Assembly (NCBI GenBank): GCA_003279705.1
Contig: QCGZ01000004.1
Span: 1-64,000 of the forward strand
DNA length: 64,000 nt
Source of the DNA: OCS116 cluster bacterium AG-390-I16
GTDB lineage: Bacteria; Pseudomonadota; Alphaproteobacteria; MED-G09
Direction of reading: 5' to 3'
Shown: piece after piece, positions 45,670 through 54,177 of the stretch
How the letters are laid out: each line of letters begins with the position of its first letter
Position numbering within the stretch: position 1 is the first letter of the stretch
Translations under genes and position numbers: made by a program
Notes under the pieces: generated by a model
Told to the model about the DNA's origin: nothing
Database searches by the model: none
What the model saw: the letters and a program-made list of their open reading frames with translations, nothing else

Positions 45670-47072
45670 TACGCTATATTCCTTAACAACTTTTCTTCAT
45701 TTAAATAATTAAGGATAATTTTAATTTTGCTCTTGGAAGAACCTTTTATTAATAAAATATCTTCATTATTAATTTTTTTATTCAATTGCTTAATTAGTTC
45801 TTCAGGTTTTTGAGCAAAAGCACCCTTTTTATCATTTGATAGATTATCCCAAAGATATTTCATTCTTTTTCCAGAACAAAAAACAAGATTAATATTTGTT
45901 TTATTAATAAATTTAGCAATTTTTATATGAAATTCCTCTGAAAATTTACCAAGCTCCAGCATCTCTCCAAGTATTAATATTTTTCTCTTATCCTTATAAA
46001 AATCTATATCAGTTAGTAAATTAATTGATGAAATCATTGATTCCGGGTTGGCATTAAAACTTTCATCAATAATTTGAATTTTTTTATTTTGAAAAGATAA
46101 GTCATAAGTCAAACCCCTTCCTTCAATAGGACTAAAATTTGATAATTTTTTGGTTATATTTGTTAAGGGTAAATTTAGGATGTTGCATACAGATAAAACA
46201 GCTAATGCATTAAATGCCATATGCAATCCAGGGGCAAACATTTTAAAATTTAAAGGCTTAGAATTTATTTTTGCTTCTATAAATGATCCTTGAGGAAAAT
46301 ATTTATAATTAATTAAAGAGTTTTTAGTTTCATCTTTTTTACCAAAACTTATTAATTCTATATTATTTTTTTCACATAAATTATTAGTGGATTTATTAAT
46401 AGAAATATTTTCATTTAGCACTAAGAAGCCGCCTGGTTTTATTCCATTAATTATTTCAAGTTTTTCTTTCAAAATCTCTTTTTTTGATTTAAAAAATTTT
46501 ATGTGAGCACTTCCGACATTATTAATTAATCCAATATCAGGCTTAATAATCTTACTAAGATAAGAAATTTCACCATAATTATTCATACCAACTTCAAAAA
46601 TAGAAAAGTCAGTATTTGATGGCATCCTTGATAATGATAATGAAACCCCTATTTTATTATTATATGAAGATTCTGAATAATGAATTCTGCCATAATCAAT
46701 TAAAGATGAGGCTAACATTTCTTTGACAGTTGTCTTACCAGAGCTGCCAGTAACAGCTATGATTTTTCCTTTATTTCTCTCTCTTGACGACTTTCCAAGA
46801 CATACTAAAGCTTTTAAAACGTCATTAACTACGACAACTTTATTTTCATGATTAAGCACAGGAGCATTTGAAATAACTATTGAGGCCCCCTTCTTAATTG
46901 CCTCACCAATAAATTGATGGCCATCATAATTAGGCCCAGCTAAAGCAAAAAAAATATCACCTTTATTGATAGTTCTTGTATCAATTGAGACACCTGAAGC
47001 ATTCCAATTTGATGGTCCATGACCATTTGTAATTTTTAATACATCTTCCCCTTTCCAAAGAATTTTATCCAT
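45669..47072 (-). CDS. murF: UDP-N-acetylmuramoyl-tripeptide--D-alanyl-D-alanine ligase
   Basis: Adds D-Ala-D-Ala, the Ddl product, to the tripeptide precursor. P-loop VTGSSGKTTVKEM, N-terminal SIDTRTINKGDIFFALAG, SYNNKIGVSLSL, EVGMNNYGEISYLS, and DESFNANPESM are all present. The start is the ATG at 47072, with CTGGAGA placed 6-7 nt upstream and an 8-bp overlap with murE; longer in-frame starts would include that ribosome site. Confidence 0.95.
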   Translation of the reverse strand: MDKILWKGEDVLKITNGHGPSNWNASGVSIDTRTINKGDIFFALAGPNYDGHQFIGEAIKKGASIVISNAPVLNHENKVVVVNDVLKALVCLGKSSRERNKGKIIAVTGSSGKTTVKEMLASSLIDYGRIHYSESSYNNKIGVSLSLSRMPSNTDFSIFEVGMNNYGEISYLSKIIKPDIGLINNVGSAHIKFFKSKKEILKEKLEIINGIKPGGFLVLNENISINKSTNNLCEKNNIELISFGKKDETKNSLINYKYFPQGSFIEAKINSKPLNFKMFAPGLHMAFNALAVLSVCNILNLPLTNITKKLSNFSPIEGRGLTYDLSFQNKKIQIIDESFNANPESMISSINLLTDIDFYKDKRKILILGEMLELGKFSEEFHIKIAKFINKTNINLVFCSGKRMKYLWDNLSNDKKGAFAQKPEELIKQLNKKINNEDILLIKGSSKSKIKIILNYLNEEKLLRNIA

Positions 47073-48495
47073 TAGCATTCTCCAGAAAATTTTTAACAAC
47101 ATCCATATCACTAAAATATGTTTTTTTACCTTTTTCTATTTGATAGCTCTCATGTCCTTTCCCAGCAATTATGAATATATCTCCTGAATTAGCTTCAGAT
47201 AAACCATACTCAATGGCCTCCTTTCTATTAAAAATTATTTGAGCGCTAGGGCATCCTTTTTGTATCATTTTAGCTATATTACTTGGATCTTCGTATCTTG
47301 GATTATCATTGGTTATAATTACTTTATTTGAAAACCTCTCTGCTATTTCTCCCATTATTTTTCTTTTTGAAACATCTCTATCACCACCACAACCAAAGGC
47401 TAAAATAATATTTTTTGATAAAGAATTTGCGTATTGCAAAACCGATAAAAGAGCATGAGGAGTATGCGCATAATCAATTATAATTTTTGAATTATTTTTT
47501 GATTCAATAGTATTCATCCTTCCGTAAACAGGTTTAATATTTTCTATTACCGAAAAAACATCTTTATAATTTGCTCCAGATGTTATTGCTAAACCAGCAG
47601 CACAGAGAGCATTTGATATTTGAAAGTATGCTTGAAGATTAAAGTTAAATGAAAAAATTTCATCATTATATAATATTTCTACCTTATGACCTGTAGCAAT
47701 ATTTTCTGAAGAAAGAATCTTTAATTTTTCAGCATTAATACCAATATCAAAAATATTTCTATTAAATTTTTTTAATTTTTCAAAAAATTTTATACCCTCG
47801 TCATTATCTGTAAAAATTACTGATGTTTTCTCAAAGGGAAGGATGTTATTAAAAAGTTTAAACTTAGTATTAGAGTACTCCTGTATAGATTTATGATAAT
47901 CCATATGATCTAAGCTTAAGTTAGTAAAACAGGCAGACTCCAGATCAACAGAATTAATACGATATTGATCAATAGCATGACTTGATACCTCTAATGCTAA
48001 ATTTGATACCTTCAATTTTGCAAGTTTATCTAATATTTGATGAAGCTTAATTGGGCAAGGAGTTGTGTTGCTAGTATTAATATTTAGATTTTCTGATCTA
48101 ACACCTAGCGTTCCAATTGTTGCAGAATTATAACCAAGCAGTTCCCATATTTGATATAAAAAATCTACAGTTGATGTTTTACCATTTGTTCCGGTAACTG
48201 CGCAAATTGTGTCAGGTGAACCAGGGAAAAATAATTTAGATAATTGAGATAGTTTTTTTCTTGGATTTTGATTAAAAATTACTGGAATATTTTCTTTCTT
48301 AATTCTTTTATTTGAAGTTAAAATTGCAACCGCACCTTTTTTAACAGCTTCATCAATATAATCTTCCCCATTGTTTTTAATACCATCAATTGCAACAAAA
48401 AGGTTTCCATTTTTAATTAATTTACTATTGGATTGAATACCAGATAAACTAATATTATCTTCAAATGTATCATCAATTAATCTAAGAGGTATCAC
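47065..48495 (-). CDS. murE: UDP-N-acetylmuramoyl-tripeptide synthetase (meso-DAP adding)
   Basis: A 476-residue Mur ligase: GIQSNSKLIKNGNLFVAIDG, P-loop VTGTNGKTSTVDF, TTPCPIKLHQIL, LEVSSHAIDQYR, YAHTPHALLSVL, and the DNPRYEDP motif that specifies meso-diaminopimelate rather than lysine (DNPR). The start is GTG, with GAGGAG 7 nt upstream, overlapping the ftsI stop by 4 bp. Confidence 0.96.
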   Translation of the reverse strand: MIPLRLIDDTFEDNISLSGIQSNSKLIKNGNLFVAIDGIKNNGEDYIDEAVKKGAVAILTSNKRIKKENIPVIFNQNPRKKLSQLSKLFFPGSPDTICAVTGTNGKTSTVDFLYQIWELLGYNSATIGTLGVRSENLNINTSNTTPCPIKLHQILDKLAKLKVSNLALEVSSHAIDQYRINSVDLESACFTNLSLDHMDYHKSIQEYSNTKFKLFNNILPFEKTSVIFTDNDEGIKFFEKLKKFNRNIFDIGINAEKLKILSSENIATGHKVEILYNDEIFSFNFNLQAYFQISNALCAAGLAITSGANYKDVFSVIENIKPVYGRMNTIESKNNSKIIIDYAHTPHALLSVLQYANSLSKNIILAFGCGGDRDVSKRKIMGEIAERFSNKVIITNDNPRYEDPSNIAKMIQKGCPSAQIIFNRKEAIEYGLSEANSGDIFIIAGKGHESYQIEKGKKTYFSDMDVVKNFLENANG

Positions 48496-50258
48496 AGAGA
48501 ATTCTCCTCAATTAAATTATTTTTTGAGATATCTTTTTTTACATCTTTTACATCTTTATCAACATTATATTCAACATTTAAGATTGGAGCTATTAATCGA
48601 ATAACCTCACCTGCTGTAGGTCCAGCATTATGAAATGAGCTTCCCCCCATAATGCCTCTTGAAGGATTCTCTTTAGGTCTTTCATAGCTTACCAAAATAA
48701 CATACTTAGGATCCCAGCCCGGAAATGCACCTACAAAAGATGTTCGATTTCCACACCCAGTGTAAGCTCCATTACATGGAATATCCGCTGTTCCAGTTTT
48801 ACCAATAACAGCATAACCTTCAATATCAGCTTTTTGTCCTGATCCATGCTTAACAACCTGACGCATCGCATAAATTGTTTTTGTACTTGTATTTTTTCTT
48901 ATAACCCTATTCTCTTTTTTTGAATTATTGTAATAATTAAGAGAAGGCTGAATTTTATAACCGCCATTTACCATCGTAGCTACAGAAGAAGTAAAAGACA
49001 AAGGAACAACGCTTAAACCTTGACCAAATGAAATTGTAATCATTGAATTATCTGTCCACCTTTCAGGTAAGATGGGTGATCCTGTTTCATAAACCTCAAG
49101 TAAATATTCGTCTAAAAGGCCTACTTTCTGTAAAAAAGATTTCTGATTTTCTCTTCCAACTTTTATTGCAATCTGTGCCATACATCGATTAGAAGATCTA
49201 ACCAAACAATCTACTGAATTAATTAAATTTTCTGAACTCTGATTTCTGTAATTATTTAAACACCTATTTGCTGCTATTTTTATACAAATGTTATCATCAA
49301 ATTTATCATTAAGATCTATTTGGGAACTCTCAAGGCCCATGGCTAATGTCATTATTTTCATAACTGAACCAAGCTCATAACTACCTTGGAAAACTTGATT
49401 AAATGTAGATTCTTTTACTGCGCCATTTGTATAATTTTTATTAATCATATTTGGATCAAATGTTGGTAGTGACGCTGAGGCAATAATTTGTCCGTTATTT
49501 GCATCCATAACTATACCAAAGCCACTTTCAGCACCATATAATTCAATTCCTTTTGCAATTTGATCTTCAAGGTGAAATTGAACAGATATATCAATACTAA
49601 GTTTAATATCTTCGTGGAGGATTTTAGATTTTGGTATTGTTTTTTCAATTCCAGATAAGCCAATTAGGTCTCTTCCTGAATATCCTATTATATGAGATGC
49701 CAGTTGTTTGTTGATATAAATTCTTCTCCAAACAGAATGAAACTCTACCTCAGCCACACCAGAATTTAAAATATCGTAATATTGAATATCATTTATATTA
49801 TCCGCAATCTCAACATAACTTTTATTTTCAAGTTTATTTAGAAACACATCCTTATTTAGTTCAGGAATCACCGCCTTTATCATTCGAGCAGTTTCTTCTG
49901 GGTTAACTGGATTTCTAATAGAAGCCCTTTTTGTCTCTATTGTCGTAGCTAATAATTTATCATTTCTATCATAAATTTCTGGTAAAGGATTTTTGATTGA
50001 ATTTGATATAATTTTATTTGGCTTGCTTAAGATTTCACCTGGAAATATTGCTAGTGATGTACTTCTAACTATAAAAATCGCGAAGACAAAAATAAATAAA
50101 AACTTCGCTAAATGAACCCTCTCTCTACTTAAGGATATTTTATCAATATCATTTCGATTATTATTTAGCCCTTTATGGCTGTCATGAAACAAAAAACTAA
50201 GATCATTACCTGCTGTAGCCTTAACATTTGTAAATTTATTTTTCTTTAAATTAACCAT
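48492..50258 (-). CDS. ftsI: Septal peptidoglycan transpeptidase FtsI (PBP3)
   Basis: A 588-residue class B penicillin-binding protein: cytoplasmic tail, one span (about 50-70, FLFIFVFAIFIVRSTSLAI), a PBP dimer domain, and a transpeptidase domain with the catalytic SxxK in ELGSVMKIMTL, SxN in VRSSNRCMAQ, and KTG in VIGKTGTADIP. It cross-links septal peptidoglycan with FtsW. Starts immediately after the ftsL-like stop. Confidence 0.95.
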   Translation of the reverse strand: MVNLKKNKFTNVKATAGNDLSFLFHDSHKGLNNNRNDIDKISLSRERVHLAKFLFIFVFAIFIVRSTSLAIFPGEILSKPNKIISNSIKNPLPEIYDRNDKLLATTIETKRASIRNPVNPEETARMIKAVIPELNKDVFLNKLENKSYVEIADNINDIQYYDILNSGVAEVEFHSVWRRIYINKQLASHIIGYSGRDLIGLSGIEKTIPKSKILHEDIKLSIDISVQFHLEDQIAKGIELYGAESGFGIVMDANNGQIIASASLPTFDPNMINKNYTNGAVKESTFNQVFQGSYELGSVMKIMTLAMGLESSQIDLNDKFDDNICIKIAANRCLNNYRNQSSENLINSVDCLVRSSNRCMAQIAIKVGRENQKSFLQKVGLLDEYLLEVYETGSPILPERWTDNSMITISFGQGLSVVPLSFTSSVATMVNGGYKIQPSLNYYNNSKKENRVIRKNTSTKTIYAMRQVVKHGSGQKADIEGYAVIGKTGTADIPCNGAYTGCGNRTSFVGAFPGWDPKYVILVSYERPKENPSRGIMGGSSFHNAGPTAGEVIRLIAPILNVEYNVDKDVKDVKKDISKNNLIEENSL

Positions 50259-50546
50259 TTAGTTTTTTTCTATTTCTTGATTAATAAATTCAATGTTTTC
50301 ACCCTTTGAAGGTGATAGCCTAAGCTGTGGATAGTATTTCTCCGATAATTTCTGAAGCCTTTCAGGGCTTGTCCTTACAACCCAATCTGTTTTTAGGAGT
50401 ATTTCTTTATTCTGTTCTTTTTTTAAGGAATAATTAATATTATTTAGCTGTCTAACCTTATCTTTAATTTCATGACTAATTATTTGATTAAACACTATTA
50501 ACGAAATGAAGGTGAAAAAAAGACTATAGACAAATAATTTAAACAC
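50259..50546 (-). CDS. ftsL: FtsL-like divisome protein
   Basis: A 95-residue bitopic protein: one N-terminal span (LFVYSLFFTFISLIVFNQII), a short coiled coil (IKDKVRQLNNINYSLKKEQN), and a region ending RTSPERLQKLSEKYYPQL, which matches the conserved end of alphaproteobacterial FtsL-like proteins. Position between rsmH and ftsI supports the name. The start is GTG with GGAGGT just upstream; it overlaps the rsmH stop by 8 bp. Confidence 0.82.
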   Translation of the reverse strand: MFKLFVYSLFFTFISLIVFNQIISHEIKDKVRQLNNINYSLKKEQNKEILLKTDWVVRTSPERLQKLSEKYYPQLRLSPSKGENIEFINQEIEKN

Positions 50547-51519
50547 TTACACCTCCATATTTTATAAAATTATGTGAATTATTTTTTAAAATTTCTTGTG
50601 CAGATGTTCTGTATACATATCGTAAATGAGCTGATCGAGATCTTGGGTTTTCTTTTATTTCACTTTTAGTAGGTTTTGTAACTCTCTTTGTTTTATAGTA
50701 AAAAGGTAACTCAGTATTACCTAAAGAATATTTCTTCTCTGAAATCGAATTATATTTTATAAAATTTTTGACAATTCTATCTTCTAAAGAATGAAATGAA
50801 ATGACTATTAATTTCCCGCCTTCATTTAAAATACTCTCTGAAGATATTAACGCACTATATAATTCTTTTAATTCATCATTTAAATAAATTCTTAATCCTT
50901 GAAAAGTCTTCGTTGAAGGGTGAATTTTATGATATTTTCCAGCTTTTGATTTTTTAATAATATTAGATAATTCAAAAGTAGTTTGAATTTTTTTTATTTT
51001 TCTTTGTTCAATTATATTCTTGGCAATTCTTCTTGATTTTCTCTCTTCCCCAAATAAATAAATGATATTTGCTAAATCTTCTTCTTTATATTTATTTATT
51101 ATATCAAATACCGATGTTTTATTATCGTCCATTCTCATATCTAATGGAGCATCATAGCGAAATGAAAAGCCTCTTTCTGGAGTATCAAGCTGCATTGAAG
51201 AAACCCCTAAATCAATAAAAATAGCATCAACTTTTTTAATACCAATCTTTGAAATATGATTTGTTAATTCTCCAAACCTTCCATTAATTAAAGTTAGCCT
51301 ATCGCCATATGATTTATAGCGATCTTGATTTAAAGAAAATACCATTGGGTCTCTGTCAATGCCAATTACATGACAATCGGCACTATCAAGAATTTTTCTA
51401 GTATGTCCTCCCGCACCTAAAGTGCAATCAATATAGGTTTCATTTGATTTTGGATTTAATATTTCTAAAACTTCATTCATCATTACCGATTTATGAGTTG
51501 GAATATTATTATCCATCAA
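50539..51519 (-). CDS. rsmH: 16S rRNA (cytosine1402-N4)-methyltransferase
   Basis: A 326-residue SAM-dependent methyltransferase (old name MraW) acting on the ribosomal P site. N-terminal HKSVMMNEVLEIL, SAM motif YIDCTLGAGGHTRKIL, IFIDLGVSSMQLDTPERGFSF, and C-terminal LIVISFHSLEDRIVKNF are diagnostic. Overlaps the mraZ stop as ATGA, the usual mraZ-rsmH coupling. Confidence 0.96.
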   Translation of the reverse strand: MMDNNIPTHKSVMMNEVLEILNPKSNETYIDCTLGAGGHTRKILDSADCHVIGIDRDPMVFSLNQDRYKSYGDRLTLINGRFGELTNHISKIGIKKVDAIFIDLGVSSMQLDTPERGFSFRYDAPLDMRMDDNKTSVFDIINKYKEEDLANIIYLFGEERKSRRIAKNIIEQRKIKKIQTTFELSNIIKKSKAGKYHKIHPSTKTFQGLRIYLNDELKELYSALISSESILNEGGKLIVISFHSLEDRIVKNFIKYNSISEKKYSLGNTELPFYYKTKRVTKPTKSEIKENPRSRSAHLRYVYRTSAQEILKNNSHNFIKYGGVSV

Positions 51520-51995
51520 TCTATTTCCTCAAATTTAACTTTATTTAAACCAACAGGGCCTATCAGATTTCTGTGTTCAAGAGCCTTAACTTTTGCCTTT
51601 TCTTTAAATTCCTCAAAATCATTAGGGTTCCAAACTTGAAACTTTCTACCTTGACCAACAAAAACAGCTTTATTTTTCAAGTTTGCGTGTTCCATTAGGC
51701 TTTCTGGCAAAGATATCCTTCCATCTTGGTCATACGATAGATTGTATGTGTCAGCAAAAAGTGATGTGGATAATGCATCTGTTTCTTCTGCAAATAACTG
51801 CATTCTCTCTACACTTTCTGAAATTTGATTTATCAACTCCAGACCCCCTCCATCAATAGATTTTGATGTAAAAGAGGGAAATAAATAAACGCCAGGGTAG
51901 CCTTGGAACTCAAGAACAGTCCTAAAAGATGCAGGAATTGAAATCCTGCCCTTAGCATCAATTTTATTAACCGCGCTTGATAAAAATATTTTCAA
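51516..51995 (-). CDS. mraZ: Transcriptional regulator MraZ
   Basis: A 159-residue protein with two SpoVT/AbrB-like repeats, each with the family's DxxGR motif: DAKGRISIPASFR near residue 14 and DQDGRISLPESLM in the second half. MraZ forms rings and represses its own dcw operon. It heads the operon, and three TGGGA boxes lie 73-97 bp upstream of its ATG. ACTGGAGGG precedes the ATG. Confidence 0.95.
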   Translation of the reverse strand: MKIFLSSAVNKIDAKGRISIPASFRTVLEFQGYPGVYLFPSFTSKSIDGGGLELINQISESVERMQLFAEETDALSTSLFADTYNLSYDQDGRISLPESLMEHANLKNKAVFVGQGRKFQVWNPNDFEEFKEKAKVKALEHRNLIGPVGLNKVKFEEID

Positions 51996-52060
51996 AAAAC
52001 CCTCCAGTTTTTTTAAACAAAAGAATAACCTGATCTTATAAAAATAAGACTTAAATATGG

Positions 52061-52092
52061 ATTATCATGGGATATTATGGGAGTCAATGGGA
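52061..52092 (-). promoter_or_regulatory. dcw promoter with triple MraZ operator
   Basis: The plus strand carries TGGGA at 52068-52072, 52078-52082 and 52088-52092: three direct repeats with exact 10-bp period and 5-bp spacers, the published MraZ box pattern (TGGGN, N5). On the minus strand TTGACT (52087-52082) lies between boxes, with GATAAT (52066-52061) 15 bp further on, so the boxes cover a plausible promoter reading into mraZ. The box motif reads on the strand opposite to mraZ. Confidence 0.75.
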
Positions 52093-52146
52093 TTTAATTA
52101 AAAAATACGCACAAAGTTACTTTTAAAAATTTTAATTCTCTGAAAA

Positions 52147-52497
52147 TGTCAGATGATTTATAAGCCGGGTTCTGTACTTTAAAAAAGCGATGATCATTCA
52201 TCTTGAGTATACGTTGCCGTATACCTCTAGCAACCTACCCGAATAACTAGAAAGAGAAATTCTCTGGCTAAGCCAACGTTATTCCTATTTGGTCTTGCTC
52301 CCAGTGGGGTTTACCCTGCCAAATATGTTACCATATAAGCGGTGCGCTCTTACCACACCTTTTCACCCTTGCCCTAAGGCGGTATATTTTCTGTGGCACT
52401 TTCCCTAAGGTCACCCTCGCCGGGTATTACCCGGCACTGTCTCTCATGGAGCCCGGACTTTCCTCTTTAAAAAAAGCGATCATCCAATCATCTGACA
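52147..52497 (-). ncRNA. rnpB: RNase P RNA, bacterial type A
   Basis: The catalytic RNA that trims tRNA 5' leaders. On the minus strand it starts TGTCAGATGAT (52497-52487), which pairs with ATCATCTGACA at the other end (52157-52147) as helix P1. The hallmark GAGGAAAGTCCGGGCTCC lies near the 5' end, GGGAAAGTGCCACAGAAA in the middle and AGAACCCGGCTTATA near the 3' end. It occupies most of the 549-bp gap between mraZ and the GST gene. Ends are set by P1. Confidence 0.96.
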
Positions 52498-52502
52498 GTT
52501 TT

Positions 52503-52531
52503 GTAATATAAAAAAAATTGATTTTGGTCAA
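52503..52531 (-). promoter_or_regulatory. Likely promoter of rnpB
   Basis: On the minus strand TTGACC (52531-52526) and TATTAC (52508-52503) are separated by 17 bp; the expected transcription start at about 52497 matches the P1 end of the RNA. The agreement supports it despite a four-of-six -10. Confidence 0.5.
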
Positions 52532-52544
52532 TATTTTATAAATT

Positions 52545-53153
52545 TTAAGCCTTTGAACTTGGTCTTTCAGATAATTTCTGTTGATAGTCTTTTAAATTTT
52601 GAAACTCATCAGGAATTAGAATTTTTGGCCACTTGGCAAATTCAAAACATGTAAAAGCAGTTGTGTCAGCAACAGTATATCTATCTAAACAAATAAAATT
52701 TTTACCTTCAAGTTGTTCGTTTAACCATTTAAAAAATTTTAAGACTCTTGGTTTATTTGCTTCTGACCATTCCGGTACTTGTTCTTCTAAATGTGCCATA
52801 GCTGGATGTCCATGTCTAAAAACTGACGCAATTGGTATCATCAATAAAAGCTCTAAACGTCTTTGCCACATTTCAATTTGAGCTATTTCTTTAGGATTTT
52901 TTCCAAATAGGTTTGGTTCAGGATTTAATTCCTCTATGTATCTGCATATTGCTATCGACTCTGTTATGAAAGTTCCATCATCAAGTTCAAGAGCAGGTAC
53001 TTGTGATAAAGGGCTTATTTTCTTGTAATCATCTTTTTTATGATCACCTTTCATAATATCAATAGATTTAATCGGAATATCTATATTCTTTTCAGAAAGA
53101 AATACTCTAACCCTTCTAGCATTTGGTGCTGCACCACCATCATAAAAAATCAT
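52545..53153 (-). CDS. Glutathione S-transferase family protein
   Basis: A 202-residue GST: N-terminal thioredoxin-like domain (MIFYDGGAAPNARRVRVFLSE) with the cis-Pro/Ser glutathione motif SQVPALELDDGTFITESIAI, and the all-alpha C-terminal domain including YTVADTTAF. The ATG at 53153 is chosen because AGGAGGGAG precedes it; a longer in-frame start would swallow that site. Substrate unknown; detoxification of electrophiles is the usual role. Divergent from the SDR gene, 99 bp between starts. Confidence 0.9.
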   Translation of the reverse strand: MIFYDGGAAPNARRVRVFLSEKNIDIPIKSIDIMKGDHKKDDYKKISPLSQVPALELDDGTFITESIAICRYIEELNPEPNLFGKNPKEIAQIEMWQRRLELLLMIPIASVFRHGHPAMAHLEEQVPEWSEANKPRVLKFFKWLNEQLEGKNFICLDRYTVADTTAFTCFEFAKWPKILIPDEFQNLKDYQQKLSERPSSKA

Positions 53154-53252
53154 TTCTAATCTCCCTCCTAAAACAATTAAAAAATTTGATGACATTCTAT
53201 TTGTATTAGTTAATTTAATCATTAATTTATAAAAATGCTAGGGAGAACAAAA

Positions 53253-54161
53253 ATGACAATTGATTTTAAAGATAAAGTTGCAATCATTACGGGAGCAGGT
53301 GGTGGATTGGGTAGATCTCATGCTTTAGAATTGTCAAAAAGAGGGGCTAAGGTCGTTGTAAATGATCTTGGAGGATCTGTTGATGGTTCTGGAGGATCAT
53401 CTGGTGCAGCCGAAAAAGTTGTAAAAGAAATTATTAGTTCCGGTGGTCAGGCTATATCTAATGGTTCATCGGTTACAGACGACAACGGTGTAAAACTAAT
53501 GATTGATCAAACAATCGATGAGTATGGAAGAATTGATATACTAATAAATAATGCTGGAATATTAATTGATAAATCATTTTCTAAAATGGAAATTAATGAT
53601 TTTGAAAAAGTTTTAAATGTTCACCTAATGGGAACTGTTAAACCAACAAAAGCTGTTTGGGAAATAATGAAAGAACAAAACTATGGAAGAATATTAGTTA
53701 CTTCCTCATCATCTGGTTTATATGGAAACTTCGGACAAACTAATTATGGGGCAGCGAAATTAGGTCTGGTAGGTTTTATGAATACCCTTAAGCTCGAAGG
53801 TCAAAAATATAACGTCCATGTTAATGCCCTAACTCCAGTGGCTTATACAAGGATGACCGCAAATTTAATGCCACCTGAAGCTGAAAATTTATTAACACCT
53901 GAAAGCGTTACTCCTGCAGCAATTTATTTAGTTTCGCATGAAGCTCCCAATGGAACTATTTTGTGTGCTGGTGCTGGAGTCTATTCTGTTTCAAAAATTA
54001 TGGAATCTGATGGATTAAGTCTTGGACTTAATGCCACCGCTGAAGATATTGTTAATAACTGGGAAAAAATATCTAATTTTAATGAAGCGAAGTCATATAA
54101 TATGGGTGGAGAGCAGACCGGTAAGGTTTTTGAAAAAGCGATGGAAACAATTGAGAAATAA
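53253..54161 (+). CDS. SDR related to the dehydrogenase domain of multifunctional enzyme 2 (17-beta-HSD4 type)
   Basis: A 302-residue SDR: TGAGGGLGRSHALEL for cofactor, VVVNDLGGSVDGSGGSS, the loop typical of the peroxisomal MFE-2/HSD17B4 dehydrogenase domain, then INNAGILIDKSFSKM, catalytic Ser in VTSSSSGLYGNFG, and YGAAK. The family oxidises (3R)-hydroxyacyl-CoA or steroid hydroxyls with NAD+. Start at ATG 53253 because AGGGAGA lies 6 nt before it; the upstream ATG at 53235 would contain that site. Relatives are used in steroid side-chain or branched fatty-acid beta-oxidation; substrate here is inferred only. Confidence 0.88.
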   Translation: MTIDFKDKVAIITGAGGGLGRSHALELSKRGAKVVVNDLGGSVDGSGGSSGAAEKVVKEIISSGGQAISNGSSVTDDNGVKLMIDQTIDEYGRIDILINNAGILIDKSFSKMEINDFEKVLNVHLMGTVKPTKAVWEIMKEQNYGRILVTSSSSGLYGNFGQTNYGAAKLGLVGFMNTLKLEGQKYNVHVNALTPVAYTRMTANLMPPEAENLLTPESVTPAAIYLVSHEAPNGTILCAGAGVYSVSKIMESDGLSLGLNATAEDIVNNWEKISNFNEAKSYNMGGEQTGKVFEKAMETIEK

Positions 54162-54177
54162 TTGATGAAATTTTTTA

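Noticed and set aside
52068-52092. TGGGA repeats considered as a CRISPR-like or satellite array
   Set aside because: Only three 5-bp units with 5-bp spacers; the spacing and position before mraZ fit MraZ boxes.
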